Positions 17,185-25,641 are shown, numbered from the stretch's first letter. The stretch is DNA of 64,000 nucleotides from Ruminococcaceae bacterium UBA7127 (GCA_002493005.1 DKXL01000016.1:37324-101323), one strand, 5' to 3'. Numbers and translations: made by a program. The notes: generated by a model from the sequence alone, not told the origin.

Positions 17185-17316
17185 TTTAAAATAACACTTT
17201 TGCGAATTGTTGTCAAGCGTTTTTGCGCAAATAAAATTGTATTGTACAGGGTTACAATTTTAATCTTTTAACGGAAATTTTTTCATTGGTTTTTCACCGA
17301 TTTTTCGGAAATTTTT

Positions 17317-17871
17317 TCATCCTGTTTTGTTCCAATCGGCGGCATATTGTTTCTTCATTTTTCTAATATAATCAAAGGTTGCCTTTTCACCCTTGTCCCT
17401 GAGCATAACCAACAGCTTTTCAAGCAGTGCCTCGGTTTCGGGGTGCATACGGTGCTTGCCCCTGATTCTGCAAAAATATTCAAACGGGTGGCTGTCCTTG
17501 TAGTCCTTGCCGTTGTAAATTTTGCTTGCGGCAACTCTGTCGCAAAACATCTCTACCACATATTTCACAGGCATTTTTACATTTTCAATCTGCTTTGTCT
17601 TTGGATTGTAGTCGTTCCAATATTCGTAATGATGACGGTTTCTGCCCTTGTGGTGCATCCACGCAAGCGACGCTCCGTAGAGTTCTCGCTCCCGCTCGTT
17701 CGGACTGCGAGTACCCTGAAAAAACCTTGCCCCCGGAATAAACTCGGTGGGAGAATATTTTGACAAATCGTGTCTTAGTCCCTGCCACAAAATCCCTGAT
17801 TTTGCGCAGTTAGCAATCACCTTGTGGCGATGCCGTGTTATTGTTACAAAATGCTTTATAGGATGTGCCAT
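17317..17871 (-). CDS. DUF5662 family protein
   Basis: A 184-aa soluble protein of a family of unknown function. Visible are HFVTITRHRHKVI near the start, GILWQGLRHDLSKYSP (about 27), an aromatic/His-rich block AWMHHKGRNRHHYEYWND (about 67), and a C-terminal HPFEYF. The conserved His and Asp residues suggest metal binding, but this is inference. The ATG at 17871 follows GGTGAT; a longer start adds only four residues. It is transcribed away from the L,D-transpeptidase gene, and I saw no terminator or partner gene. Confidence 0.75.
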   Translation of the reverse strand: MAHPIKHFVTITRHRHKVIANCAKSGILWQGLRHDLSKYSPTEFIPGARFFQGTRSPNERERELYGASLAWMHHKGRNRHHYEYWNDYNPKTKQIENVKMPVKYVVEMFCDRVAASKIYNGKDYKDSHPFEYFCRIRGKHRMHPETEALLEKLLVMLRDKGEKATFDYIRKMKKQYAADWNKTG

Positions 17872-17923
17872 TCTTATCACCAACTGTTATTTTAGCATAC
17901 TTTATCGGATTTTAAAATATTTC

Positions 17924-17952
17924 TTGCCATATTGTCAAAAAAAAGTTATAAT
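17924..17952 (+). promoter_or_regulatory. Promoter of the L,D-transpeptidase gene
   Basis: TTGCCA (17924-17929), 17-bp spacer, TATAAT (17947-17952); the start codon is about 80 bp further on. Confidence 0.65.
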
Positions 17953-18030
17953 TTGAATACTACTCACGGTTTAAAAATCATTTAAAGTCATTGTGTTGAC
18001 TGCATTTTGACTACTAAAAGAGGACAAGCC

Positions 18031-19308
18031 ATGAAAAAGAAAATTTTTCTTTCAATACTTTCCATAGTTCTGACTGTTGCAGCAGTATTTTCCTGTTTTG
18101 CGGCAACATTAAGTCTTCACACATCAAATTCATCTGCCACCTTAGATGAATCCGCAACCGCAGACAAACCTGCGGACGCGCAAAACTCAGATAGTGCACT
18201 TGACATAATCTACACTTCTTTACCCGACTGTTTACACTCAATTACAAACATCTCCAAAAAGACATATGTAAAGGATTCTATGTCACTAAAGCAGGGCGAT
18301 ATCAAATTTTTTGAGTTGACAAACGATGAAGAAGCAACTCTGCTGAGCTTTCAAAGCTCCGACACACGCGTTATTACCGTTGACAGCGGCGGAAGAATTG
18401 ATGCAATAGGCGCAGGCACAGCCAAAGTTACCGCCGAATTTTCTAATAATTCAGCGGCAGAATTCAAGGTAACAGTCACAAGTGACGGCGCCTGTAACGA
18501 TACAGCCCCCAATATGTTCTCAACCTGTATTACAGGCAATGAAGATATCCTGGCAAAAAATCAAAACAGCGACAACGACAAAAATCTGTATCTTATCAAG
18601 GTAAACCGCACCCAAAACTGCGTTACCGTCTACACCTATGACGAAAACGGCGAGTACACAGTACCCGTCAGGGCAATGGTCTGCTCAACAGGCAAAAACA
18701 ACCAGACAATAACAGGAACATACGGAATTTACTTCAAGAATGAGTGGCACGCTCTGTTTGATAATGTTTACGGTCAATACGTAAGCGGAATTTCGGGCAA
18801 CTATTTGTTCCACTCTGTTCCGTACTACTCGCCTCAACCTGATGAGCTTGAAGTTGATGAATACAACAAGCTCGGCACGCAGGCGTCCCTCGGATGTGTA
18901 AGACTTGCCGTAGCTGATGCAAAGTGGATTTTCGACAACTGTCCGCTGAATACCACCGTCACTATCTATGACGATGATAATCCCGGACCTCTCGGCAAGC
19001 CAAAGGCAATAAAAATCACTGACAAAAAATGCGGATGGGATCCGACAGACAACAATGATAAAAATCCCTATAACGACAAAGCGCCTGTAATCAAAGGGGC
19101 AAAGGACTGCACCGTTGCTCAAAACAGCAAATTTGAACCGCTCAAAAACATCAAGGCACTTGACACCTGTTCAAATGATATTACAGATAAAGTCGAGATT
19201 ATCGGCAATGTCACAACCTCCCGCAAGGGCGTTTATAAGGTAACCTATTCCGTTATTGATACACTTAACCGCACTGCAACAACGGATATTTACGTTACCG
19301 TAAAATAA
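18031..19308 (+). CDS. Secreted L,D-transpeptidase with Ig-like domains on both sides
   Basis: Cross-links or remodels peptidoglycan outside the membrane. The 425-aa protein has a signal peptide or anchor (about residues 1-28) and a Big_2-type Ig-like domain at about 80-155 (SSDTRVITVDSGGRIDAIGAG). A YkuD catalytic domain at about 185-320 carries the essential HSVPYY and SLGCVRL motif with the nucleophilic Cys. A C-terminal Ig-like domain of the DUF5011 kind (about 350-425) ends the protein. The ATG at 18031 with AGAGGAC was chosen over 18007. Monocistronic with its own promoter and terminator. Ig-like domains on both ends suggest attachment to the wall or to other surface proteins. Confidence 0.92.
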   Translation: MKKKIFLSILSIVLTVAAVFSCFAATLSLHTSNSSATLDESATADKPADAQNSDSALDIIYTSLPDCLHSITNISKKTYVKDSMSLKQGDIKFFELTNDEEATLLSFQSSDTRVITVDSGGRIDAIGAGTAKVTAEFSNNSAAEFKVTVTSDGACNDTAPNMFSTCITGNEDILAKNQNSDNDKNLYLIKVNRTQNCVTVYTYDENGEYTVPVRAMVCSTGKNNQTITGTYGIYFKNEWHALFDNVYGQYVSGISGNYLFHSVPYYSPQPDELEVDEYNKLGTQASLGCVRLAVADAKWIFDNCPLNTTVTIYDDDNPGPLGKPKAIKITDKKCGWDPTDNNDKNPYNDKAPVIKGAKDCTVAQNSKFEPLKNIKALDTCSNDITDKVEIIGNVTTSRKGVYKVTYSVIDTLNRTATTDIYVTVK

Positions 19309-19340
19309 GCACACTCAACCTAATTTACTTGCATATAACG

Positions 19341-19378
19341 CAAAAGAACATCGGATTTTACTCCGATGTTCTTTTTTA
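19341..19378 (+). terminator. Intrinsic terminator of the L,D-transpeptidase gene
   Basis: A 10-bp stem (19346-19355 with 19362-19371, GAACATCGGA arm), then TTTTTT. Confidence 0.9.
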
Positions 19379-19436
19379 TGATTATAATTATAAAAATATC
19401 ACGAACAGTTATATCGCATATCAGGTTACAAAGGCT

Positions 19437-20726
19437 TTATTTTGCCTTGACAGCACTGCTGTCAAACATTGCCTTAAGAGTCGCATTGTCGGCATTGCCT
19501 GTTTGAGTAAGTTGATTGTTCTTTTGGAAATCCTTAACAGCCTGTTGCGAAATCTCGCCGTAATAGCCTGTAATGTTTTCCTTATCCGTAACATATCCCA
19601 AGTCAAACAAACGCTGCTGCATTGCTTTTACATTGTTGTTTTCATCCTCAAGCTTCAGCGAAAGATTCGGGGTTATGTTAATTTTGTACTGAGCCGCCAC
19701 AGAACCGTCATTCTGTGCTGTTGTAGGCGAAGTTGACGTTGTTGCTCCCTCGGAAGCATCAGTTGCCGATACAGTCGGCTGAGTTGTCGATGTTGTAGCC
19801 GCCTGGTCAGGTGTTGCCGCTTTGTCGGCAGGCTTTAACTGCGGATAAATAAAGTACACCATCTTCTGCAAAGTATCAACTGCTGTCTGACCCTGACGTT
19901 CCATCTCCTCAGCAGAAACCATCAGTGTTTTATTGTTCTTAACGGCATTGAGCGTGCGAAGAACTGCGTTAGCCTTGATTTGGGACAATGTTTCTTCATC
20001 TGCATAGAAAATATAGTTTGGATTAGCAATCTTGAGAGTATTAACATCAACAAGGTTATCGTCAATATTCACAGCCGCATTCACCGCATTTGTGTAACTC
20101 AACAGCATATCGCCGTATGTTCCGCTTGACATCATCTTAAGCTTGCCGCTTTCATAATAAAGATAGCAAACTGTTTCGGGAACATCGGTAGTCTTGGCGT
20201 CGTCAGCTTCTTTTTTTATCATATCAAAAGAATTCAAAAGATCTGCATATGATTTTGTGCCTGTGCTCTGACCTGTTTCTTTACCCCACAAAATCTTGCC
20301 AATCGTAAGGTAGCTTGTTTCAAGCTGACTCGGAGTTTGAGGATGCGACATTGTAATCACCTGAATGTCTGCTTCCTCAAGCGCTTTCTTAGCTGTATCG
20401 CTAAGTCCCTCAGAAGCAAACACAAGGTCAGCCTTGCTGTCGATAATCTTCTGAACATCGGGGTTCTGCGCAGTGCCTACGCTCGGCACAACACTAAGCC
20501 ACTTTTGGTCAACATTATCACTTTTTCCCACAATATCAAGATAACCCATATACGACACAATGTCGGCGGTCGGTGCGTCAAGCACCACTATGTTTTCGGG
20601 TTTTTCCTTAACAACAATGTTTGCAACCTCAACCGGAAAATCCTTGTTTCCGCATCCGGCAAGCGGCATAGCAGCAGCAAGCACCATTACAAACACAAGC
20701 ATAAACGAAATAAACTTATTCTTCAT
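19437..20726 (-). CDS. Lipoprotein: periplasmic-binding-type domain fused to a peptidoglycan-binding domain
   Basis: The N-terminus is a lipoprotein signal with lipobox LAGC (Cys about residue 25). Residues about 35-310 resemble FhuD/BtuF-type substrate-binding proteins for metal chelates, cobalamin or siderophores (KPENIVVLDAPTADIVSYMGYLD; DLVFASEGLS). A Ser/Thr/Ala-rich linker (about 315-350) follows, then a PG_binding_1 domain (about 355-425; NNVKAMQQRLFDLGYV, GYYGEISQQAVKDFQ). No permease or ATPase of an uptake system is adjacent, so it may bind its ligand at the wall or serve another role. The ATG at 20726 with CGGAGGAAAG was chosen over 20786, which would overlap the upstream ATPase gene. 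It follows that gene by 23 bp. Confidence 0.85.
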   Translation of the reverse strand: MKNKFISFMLVFVMVLAAAMPLAGCGNKDFPVEVANIVVKEKPENIVVLDAPTADIVSYMGYLDIVGKSDNVDQKWLSVVPSVGTAQNPDVQKIIDSKADLVFASEGLSDTAKKALEEADIQVITMSHPQTPSQLETSYLTIGKILWGKETGQSTGTKSYADLLNSFDMIKKEADDAKTTDVPETVCYLYYESGKLKMMSSGTYGDMLLSYTNAVNAAVNIDDNLVDVNTLKIANPNYIFYADEETLSQIKANAVLRTLNAVKNNKTLMVSAEEMERQGQTAVDTLQKMVYFIYPQLKPADKAATPDQAATTSTTQPTVSATDASEGATTSTSPTTAQNDGSVAAQYKINITPNLSLKLEDENNNVKAMQQRLFDLGYVTDKENITGYYGEISQQAVKDFQKNNQLTQTGNADNATLKAMFDSSAVKAK

Positions 20727-20749
20727 AACTTTCCTCCGTAAGCAATTTA

Positions 20750-21985
20750 TCAACAAAACAAGGACTCTATATACTGCTTTGCACATCTCGGAGATCTTCC
20801 GCCCCTTGAAAGTGCAAATCGCTCTGCCCCCATTGCAAGCTCCTCCTGTGACATATCGATTCCCTTTTCATTTGCAAGTGCAGATACAATTTCAAGAAAC
20901 TCTTTTTTGGACGGAATACTGTAGCACACTGCAAGACCGAATCTGTCAGACAGCGACAGGCTCTCCTGCATATTGTCACGCACATTCACATCATCAACCG
21001 CATACGACCTGTCGCTGAGGTTTTCTTTAATAATGTGACGGCGGTTAGATGTTGCATAAATCAATGCATTGTCGGGGCGAGCTGCAAGTCCGCCCTCAAG
21101 CACAGCCTTAAGCGTTGTATAGCTTCTGTCCTGTGACTGGAACGACAAATCATCAATAAATATTATAAACTTCAGCGGCAAAGCGGCAATCTTGTCAACC
21201 AAAATCGGGAAGTCAATCAATCTGTCCTTCGGCATTTCCACAATTCTGAGTCCGTCTTTTCTAAACTCATTGGCAATCGCTTTAACAGTTGAGCTTTTGC
21301 CTGTACCCTTGTCGCCGAAAAGCAGACAGTTGTTACAGCTTTTGCCCTGCAAAAACGACCTTGTGTTGCCGACAACCTTTTCGCGCTGACGCTCATATCC
21401 CGTAAATGAGTCCATATCGATTTTGTCGGGATGAAGCACCGGCTGAATGTCGCCGTCACGCCAGATAAACGCCTTGTAGCGAGCAAACATTCCGCATCCG
21501 TTTTCTTTATAATATTTTGCCAGCTTGTCAAGCGAGCCGTCAAAACTCTCAAAACATTCCACACAACTGCCAACCTGCCACCTTGGAAGCAATTCGGCAA
21601 CATCTGCTATTTTGTCATAATATGCATATGCCTTAATTATTTCATCAGAGTCAAGCCTTGCAGCTGTAAGTATTGCATTGCAGTCACTTTTAACAGCAGC
21701 AAGCACGCTTTCGGGCAACATATCTTGCTTGCCTGCCGTTGCGGCTCTGGCAAAGCAGTTATCATCAAACAGCGCCGTTTCGCTCATTGCGTAAGCAAAT
21801 TTATCTGCACAGTTTCTCTCGTACAAGAGCGAGCACAGCTCACCGTACGCACCCAAAAATTCATCAGGTGATTTGTCGAGCGACTGCAAAAGCTTGTAAA
21901 ATGCCTTTGGCACACTCCTGTTCATTATTCCTCTGAACACTGACAGAGAAGAAAACAGCAGTTTACATTTATTTACATTATTCAT
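20750..21985 (-). CDS. DUF815 family AAA+ ATPase
   Basis: A 411-aa cytoplasmic ATPase of a family without a settled role. The AAA module lies at about residues 200-400 with Walker A GDKGTGKSST (about 226) and Walker B FIIFIDDLSF (about 276). Next come an arginine-bearing sensor region (ATSNRRHI) and SLSDRFGLAV, typical of ORC/DnaA-like AAA folds. The N-terminal 180 residues are helical and unassigned. There is no strong ribosome-binding site before the ATG at 21985. It is the first gene of a pair with the binding-protein/peptidoglycan lipoprotein, whose start lies 23 bp downstream, so the two are probably co-transcribed; the functional link is unknown. Confidence 0.85.
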   Translation of the reverse strand: MNNVNKCKLLFSSLSVFRGIMNRSVPKAFYKLLQSLDKSPDEFLGAYGELCSLLYERNCADKFAYAMSETALFDDNCFARAATAGKQDMLPESVLAAVKSDCNAILTAARLDSDEIIKAYAYYDKIADVAELLPRWQVGSCVECFESFDGSLDKLAKYYKENGCGMFARYKAFIWRDGDIQPVLHPDKIDMDSFTGYERQREKVVGNTRSFLQGKSCNNCLLFGDKGTGKSSTVKAIANEFRKDGLRIVEMPKDRLIDFPILVDKIAALPLKFIIFIDDLSFQSQDRSYTTLKAVLEGGLAARPDNALIYATSNRRHIIKENLSDRSYAVDDVNVRDNMQESLSLSDRFGLAVCYSIPSKKEFLEIVSALANEKGIDMSQEELAMGAERFALSRGGRSPRCAKQYIESLFC

Positions 21986-22007
21986 TTAAATCAGTCCAAT
22001 CTATTTA

Positions 22008-22036
22008 ATTGTACACACTTTTTCGAATTTAGTCAA
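22008..22036 (-). promoter_or_regulatory. Promoter of the DUF815-lipoprotein pair
   Basis: On the minus strand TTGACT (22036-22031), 17-bp spacer, TACAAT (22013-22008), 22 bp before the start codon. Confidence 0.7.
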
Positions 22037-22174
22037 CATTTTTTACCTGTATTGTTCTTAAATCTGCATAATACGACAAAAAAACAATATTATCACAAAA
22101 AGCCGCCGTAAATCACAATTAAACAAGACAATTTTTATCCGGAAAATAAATTTGAAAAAATTTTCAAAAAAGTG

Positions 22175-22203
22175 TTGACTTTTCCAAAAAGCAGTAGTAT
22201 AAT
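22175..22203 (+). promoter_or_regulatory. Promoter of the 5S rRNA gene
   Basis: TTGACT (22175-22180), 17-bp spacer, TATAAT (22198-22203); the mature 5S begins about 30 bp further on. The 5S therefore has its own promoter and need not be read through from an rRNA operon. Confidence 0.8.
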
Positions 22204-22232
22204 AACAACTGTTCTCGAAAAACGAATAACAA

Positions 22233-22351
22233 AGTTGGTGTTGATGACGCTGAGGGTCCACCTGTTCCCATACCGAACACAGAAGTTAAGCTCAGTGGTG
22301 CCGAAAATACTTGGCTGGTGACGGCCCGGGAAAATAGGGAGATGCCAACAC
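22233..22351 (+). rRNA. rrf: 5S ribosomal RNA (stand-alone copy)
   Basis: About 118 nt with the universal 5S core: GGGTCCACCTGTTCCCATACC followed by CGAACACAGAAGTTAAGC and ACTTGG. The 5' GTTGG and 3' CCAAC ends pair to close helix I. It stands alone: no 16S, 23S or tRNA gene lies in the flanking 20 kb, and it has its own promoter and terminator. Ends are given to within one or two bases. Confidence 0.95.
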
Positions 22352-22358
22352 ATAAAGT

Positions 22359-22387
22359 GTCCACCCAGTAGGGTGGGCGTTTTTATT
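22359..22387 (+). terminator. Terminator of the 5S rRNA gene
   Basis: Stem CCACCC/GGGTGG (22361-22366 with 22371-22376, AGTA loop) followed by a T-rich tract. Confidence 0.85.
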
Positions 22388-22420
22388 TTTATACATCTTT
22401 ATATTTTAACAGGTATTAAT

Positions 22421-23482
22421 ATGATTACTGATATTTTAAAAAATGAAACCTCGGTCTGGCACAGGCTAAAGCACAGCAAAAAGCCGATTGTACTTTACGG
22501 TATGGGCGACGGCGCCGACAAGGTGCTCAGTGCTTTTAAAAAATACACAATAACAGCAAGTGCCGTAATTGCAAGCGACGATTTTGTGCGCGGACAAAGC
22601 TTTCACGGATTTACTGTCAAAAAACTCAGCGAAGTTGAACAGGAATTTTCAGACTTTACAATAGCGCTTTGCTTTGCAACTCAACTGCCGGATGTTATGG
22701 ACAGGATTTATCAAATATCCAAAACTCACGAAATTGTCGTTCCGAGTGTTCCCGTATTCGGTAACATACTCTTTGATGACGAATTTATCTTGGCAAATGC
22801 CGCTTCGCTTGACTGTGCATACAATTTGCTTGCAGACGAAAAGTCAAAAGAAGTATTTAAAAATATTCTCAAATTCTACTACACAGGCAAAATCGAGCTT
22901 CTCCCCCCTATTACGACCGATAAGGACGAAGCGTTTAATAATATTTTAAGGCTCGGCTGCAACGAAAGCTATGTTGACCTCGGCGCATATAACGGTGACA
23001 CTATTGACGAATTTTTAAATTACGCAGGCACAAACTACAAGCGCATTATCGCTCTTGAGCCAAATTCAAAGAACTTTGAAAAGCTGAAATCACATTGCAG
23101 TGAGATGCCCAACGTCACCCTCTGGCAACTTGGTTCGTATAACAAAAATACCGAGCTTATCTTCAACAACAAAGCTGGGCGCAACAGTGCTATCTCCGAA
23201 AAAGGAGTTAAAACTCAGGTTGCCACGGTTGACACAATACTCTGCGGAATGGCGGCAAGCTACATCAAGGCAGACGTTGAGGGTGCTGACTTTGAAACGA
23301 TTGAGGGTATGAAGAATACGCTCAAAAACTTTAAGCCAAAGCTGAATTTTGCGGCATATCACCGCTTTGAGGACATATTCATGCTGATTTTGCTTATCAG
23401 CAAAATAAATCCCAAATACAAATTCTATCTGCGTCATCACCCCTACATTCCTGCCTGGGACACAAATTTATACTGCATATAA
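22421..23482 (+). CDS. FkbM-family methyltransferase with N-terminal nucleotide-binding-like domain
   Basis: The C-terminal half (about residues 190-320) is an FkbM-type SAM methyltransferase: YVDLGAYNGDTIDEF, IALEPNSKNFEKL, and IKADVEGADFETIEG. The N-terminal 120 residues contain IVLYGMGDGADKVLSAF, a Rossmann-like fold often found in glycan-modifying or sugar-nucleotide enzymes. FkbM proteins O-methylate sugars or natural products; here a surface glycan is likely but not shown. The ATG at 22421 is preferred because the first 16 residues of the longer frame come from the 5S terminator. The ribosome-binding site is weak. It lies directly after the 5S terminator with no obvious promoter of its own. 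Confidence 0.8.
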   Translation: MITDILKNETSVWHRLKHSKKPIVLYGMGDGADKVLSAFKKYTITASAVIASDDFVRGQSFHGFTVKKLSEVEQEFSDFTIALCFATQLPDVMDRIYQISKTHEIVVPSVPVFGNILFDDEFILANAASLDCAYNLLADEKSKEVFKNILKFYYTGKIELLPPITTDKDEAFNNILRLGCNESYVDLGAYNGDTIDEFLNYAGTNYKRIIALEPNSKNFEKLKSHCSEMPNVTLWQLGSYNKNTELIFNNKAGRNSAISEKGVKTQVATVDTILCGMAASYIKADVEGADFETIEGMKNTLKNFKPKLNFAAYHRFEDIFMLILLISKINPKYKFYLRHHPYIPAWDTNLYCI

Positions 23483-23518
23483 TGCAACTGCGTTGCAATG
23501 TGCAATTTACAATTTTGG

Positions 23519-23561
23519 TCGGGTAGACAGAGTGATATACTTTAATACGTCATTTTCCTGA
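23519..23561 (+). repeat. 43-bp inverted-end unit, subtype 1, copy 4 (diverged)
   Basis: TCGGGTA...TTCCTGA, 43 bp, with the shared GACAGAGTGATATACTTTAA core. One end has two changes. It belongs to the repeat cluster 23485-23845, which fills the 410-bp gap between the FkbM and mgtE genes. Confidence 0.75.
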
Positions 23562-23579
23562 CAACGACAATCCATTTTC

Positions 23580-23598
23580 GGACGACCAATGGTCGTCC
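23580..23598. repeat. ACCATTGGT palindrome, copy 3
   Basis: GGACGACCA-A-TGGTCGTCC, a 19-bp dyad, followed at once by the GC-rich dyad GGCGGCGTGACGCCGC. Confidence 0.85.
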
Positions 23599-23621
23599 GG
23601 CGGCGTGACGCCGCTCACATT

Positions 23622-23664
23622 TCGAGCAGATAGCGTGATATATTTTAACACGTAATTTGCCCGA
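23622..23664 (+). repeat. 43-bp inverted-end unit, subtype 1, copy 5
   Basis: TCGAGCA...TGCCCGA, 43 bp, core GATATATTTTAACACG; preceded by CCGCTCACATT as in most other copies. Confidence 0.85.
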
Positions 23665-23704
23665 CAATAACATTTATCTTATGATACCAAAAATAAAACA
23701 AACG

Positions 23705-23838
23705 CGAGTTGTATCTTGCGTTACCAACAGAAAAATGTATGACTCGGGCTACCGACGTTAAGCTAAAACCCGACGATTATTCCCGAACTAAAAAACCGGG
23801 CTACCGAGCTAAAGCGGTGCTCCGACGATTCTCTCCGA
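23705..23838 (+). repeat. 89-bp repeat B1 with two tandem subtype 2 43-bp units
   Basis: Bases 23705-23793 align over 89 bp with the repeats at 40789-40877 and 41687-41775. Within it, 23744-23786 is a 43-bp unit (TCGGG...CCCGA) of subtype 2, containing GCTACCGA and CCGACGATTATT. A second, partial copy follows directly: 23796-23838 is again 43 bp, from CCGGG to CCGA. Confidence 0.85.
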
Positions 23839-23847
23839 ACTAAAACA

Positions 23848-23875
23848 GCCACTCCGTGACGGAGTGGCCTTTTTT
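23848..23875 (+). terminator. Terminator of the FkbM gene region
   Basis: Stem GCCACTCCG/CGGAGTGGC (23848-23856 with 23860-23868), then CTTTTTT on the plus strand. Confidence 0.85.
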
Positions 23876-23892
23876 GAACACTAATATAATTT

Positions 23893-25263
23893 TTAAAGCT
23901 GTAAAATGCTTGATGCAACGGCAAAATAAATAAGCAACGACAACGAGTCACACACCGTTGAAATCAGCGGATTTGCCATAACAGCAGGGTCAAATCCGAT
24001 TTTGCTTGCCAAAAGCGGCAGACTGCTGCCCACAATCTTTGACATCATAATCGTACCGATAAGCGTAAGCGACACAACAAGCGCAATCACAAATGCATTG
24101 TCGTGTCCGTTCAAATCAAACACCATCAGTTTAATAAAATTGGCTGTGGCAAGGGTCACACCGCAAAGCAGAGATACCCTAATCTCTTTCCACAAAATTA
24201 CAAATAAATCCTTAAATTCAACCTCACCAAGCGACAATGCACGAATAACCGACACAGAAGCCTGTGAGCCTGCGTTACCGCCCGAACCTGTAATCATCGG
24301 AATAAACGATGATAATATGATAACGCTTGCAAGCATTGCATCAAACGATGAAATAATTGCACTCGTAAATGTTGCCGACAGCATAAGCACCAGCAGCCAG
24401 GGAATACGTTTTTTATAAATTCCCCACACGCTTGTTTTCATATACGGCTTATCAGACGGCAGCACAGCAGCCATCTTTTCGATATCCTCGGTAGCCTCTT
24501 CCTGAATGACGTCGATAGCGTCGTCGATTGTAACAATACCGACAAGCCTGTTCTCGTTGTCAACAACAGGCAAAGCCAAAAAGTTGTAGTTAGAAAACAT
24601 CTGCGCAACCTGCTCCTGGTCGTCAAGAGTATTAACCGCAATGACGTTTTCTTCCATCATATCGCGCACAAACTCGTCGTCTTCGGACAACAGCAAATCC
24701 TTTACGGTAGTAATACCAATCAGCTTGTTGTTGTCATCGGTCACATAGCAGGTGTATATTGTTTCCTTGTCAACACCTGTTCTTCTGATTCTTTTAATCG
24801 CCATCTCGGCGGTCATCTCGGAACGAAGTACAATAAACTCCGTTGTCATAATTGAGCCTGCGCTGTCCTCCGGATATTTTAAAAGCTCATTAATTTGCTT
24901 CCTCATATCCTTGTCAGCCTGGCGCAAAATTCGCTTAACCACATTGGCAGGCATTTCCTCAATAAGGTCTACGGCGTCATCAACAAACAACTCGTCAACA
25001 ACTTCCTTAAGCTCGCTGTCACTAAAGCCGTGAATGAGGAACTCCTGCGTATCGTCGTCCATTTCAACAAACGTTTCCGCCGCAAGCTCTTTGGGCAGAA
25101 TACGAAATAAAATGGCCATTTTTTCGTCTTGCAGCTCTTCAAAAACCGCCGCAATATCAAACGGCTTCATCGTGACAAGAATGTCACGCAGAGTGTTGTA
25201 CTTTTTTTCTTCAAGCAGCACTCTGATGGTTTCTGTAAGAGTTACATTAACCTGTTCCATCAT
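23893..25263 (-). CDS. mgtE: Magnesium transporter MgtE
   Basis: Mg2+-gated Mg2+ channel in the cell membrane. The 456-aa protein has the superhelical N domain (about residues 15-130), a CBS pair (about 135-255, ending VGIVTIDDAIDVIQEEATED), a connecting helix and five membrane segments (about 285-455). The pore motif is GSGGNAGSQAS. The start is ATG at 25263 or the adjacent ATG at 25260; AAGGAGG lies 4 or 7 bp upstream. A consensus promoter and a leader of about 200 nt with a 33-codon upstream ORF precede it. I see no M-box consensus in that leader. No neighbours on the same strand. Confidence 0.95.
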   Translation of the reverse strand: MMEQVNVTLTETIRVLLEEKKYNTLRDILVTMKPFDIAAVFEELQDEKMAILFRILPKELAAETFVEMDDDTQEFLIHGFSDSELKEVVDELFVDDAVDLIEEMPANVVKRILRQADKDMRKQINELLKYPEDSAGSIMTTEFIVLRSEMTAEMAIKRIRRTGVDKETIYTCYVTDDNNKLIGITTVKDLLLSEDDEFVRDMMEENVIAVNTLDDQEQVAQMFSNYNFLALPVVDNENRLVGIVTIDDAIDVIQEEATEDIEKMAAVLPSDKPYMKTSVWGIYKKRIPWLLVLMLSATFTSAIISSFDAMLASVIILSSFIPMITGSGGNAGSQASVSVIRALSLGEVEFKDLFVILWKEIRVSLLCGVTLATANFIKLMVFDLNGHDNAFVIALVVSLTLIGTIMMSKIVGSSLPLLASKIGFDPAVMANPLISTVCDSLSLLIYFAVASSILQL

Positions 25264-25313
25264 CTTTCCTCCTTCATCATAAGTCTGGGAGTAAAGACGT
25301 GTCACCCGTAATA

Positions 25314-25415
25314 TTAAATTACTGTATAATCAAAGCTGAAACAAAATGAACGCAATGCGCACATTATGCTGCAACTTCGCCCGGGTACAGCGCCTTTATT
25401 ACCGTCTGCGTCCAT
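25314..25415 (-). CDS. Candidate leader peptide (33 aa) upstream of mgtE
   Basis: A short ORF lies inside the mgtE leader, between promoter and mgtE start. ATG at 25415 has AGGTG 8 bp upstream, and TAA is at 25314-25316, 50 bp before mgtE. The peptide begins MDADGNKGAVPGR and continues with a Cys/Phe-rich part (SCSIMCALRSFCFSF). The acidic residues 2 and 4 recall the mgtL leader of enterobacteria, where an acidic/Pro start destabilises ribosomes at low Mg2+ and raises transporter expression. That parallel is inference. The ORF could also be chance, as the leader is only about 200 nt. Confidence 0.4.
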   Translation of the reverse strand: MDADGNKGAVPGRSCSIMCALRSFCFSFDYTVI

Positions 25416-25465
25416 TAAGATTTCACCTCATTTTTTATAAATTCATTTGCAAAACTGCTCTTATT

Positions 25466-25494
25466 ATTTTATTCCTTTTTTTCTATGTTGTCAA
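25466..25494 (-). promoter_or_regulatory. Promoter of mgtE
   Basis: On the minus strand TTGACA (25494-25489), 17-bp spacer, TAAAAT (25471-25466), giving a leader of about 200 nt. Confidence 0.75.
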
Positions 25495-25613
25495 TATTTT
25501 AGTCTATGAATATCAATCGCATTTTCACGACAATTTCAAATCAAGCATCAAAAAAACTTCATCTATTTAAACTTACAACCGGTCTGCCGACTTTTAGCGA
25601 GTGTTACCTCCGC

Positions 25614-25641
25614 TTGATTTTTAAAAAAAATTATGTATAAT
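25614..25641 (+). promoter_or_regulatory. Promoter of the 192-aa membrane protein gene
   Basis: TTGATT (25614-25619), 16-bp spacer, TATAAT (25636-25641), 44 bp before the start codon. Confidence 0.6.

Noticed and set aside
25263..25460. M-box (Mg2+) riboswitch upstream of mgtE
   Set aside because: The conserved blocks of the class are not recognisable in the leader; a covariance search would be needed to exclude a diverged form.
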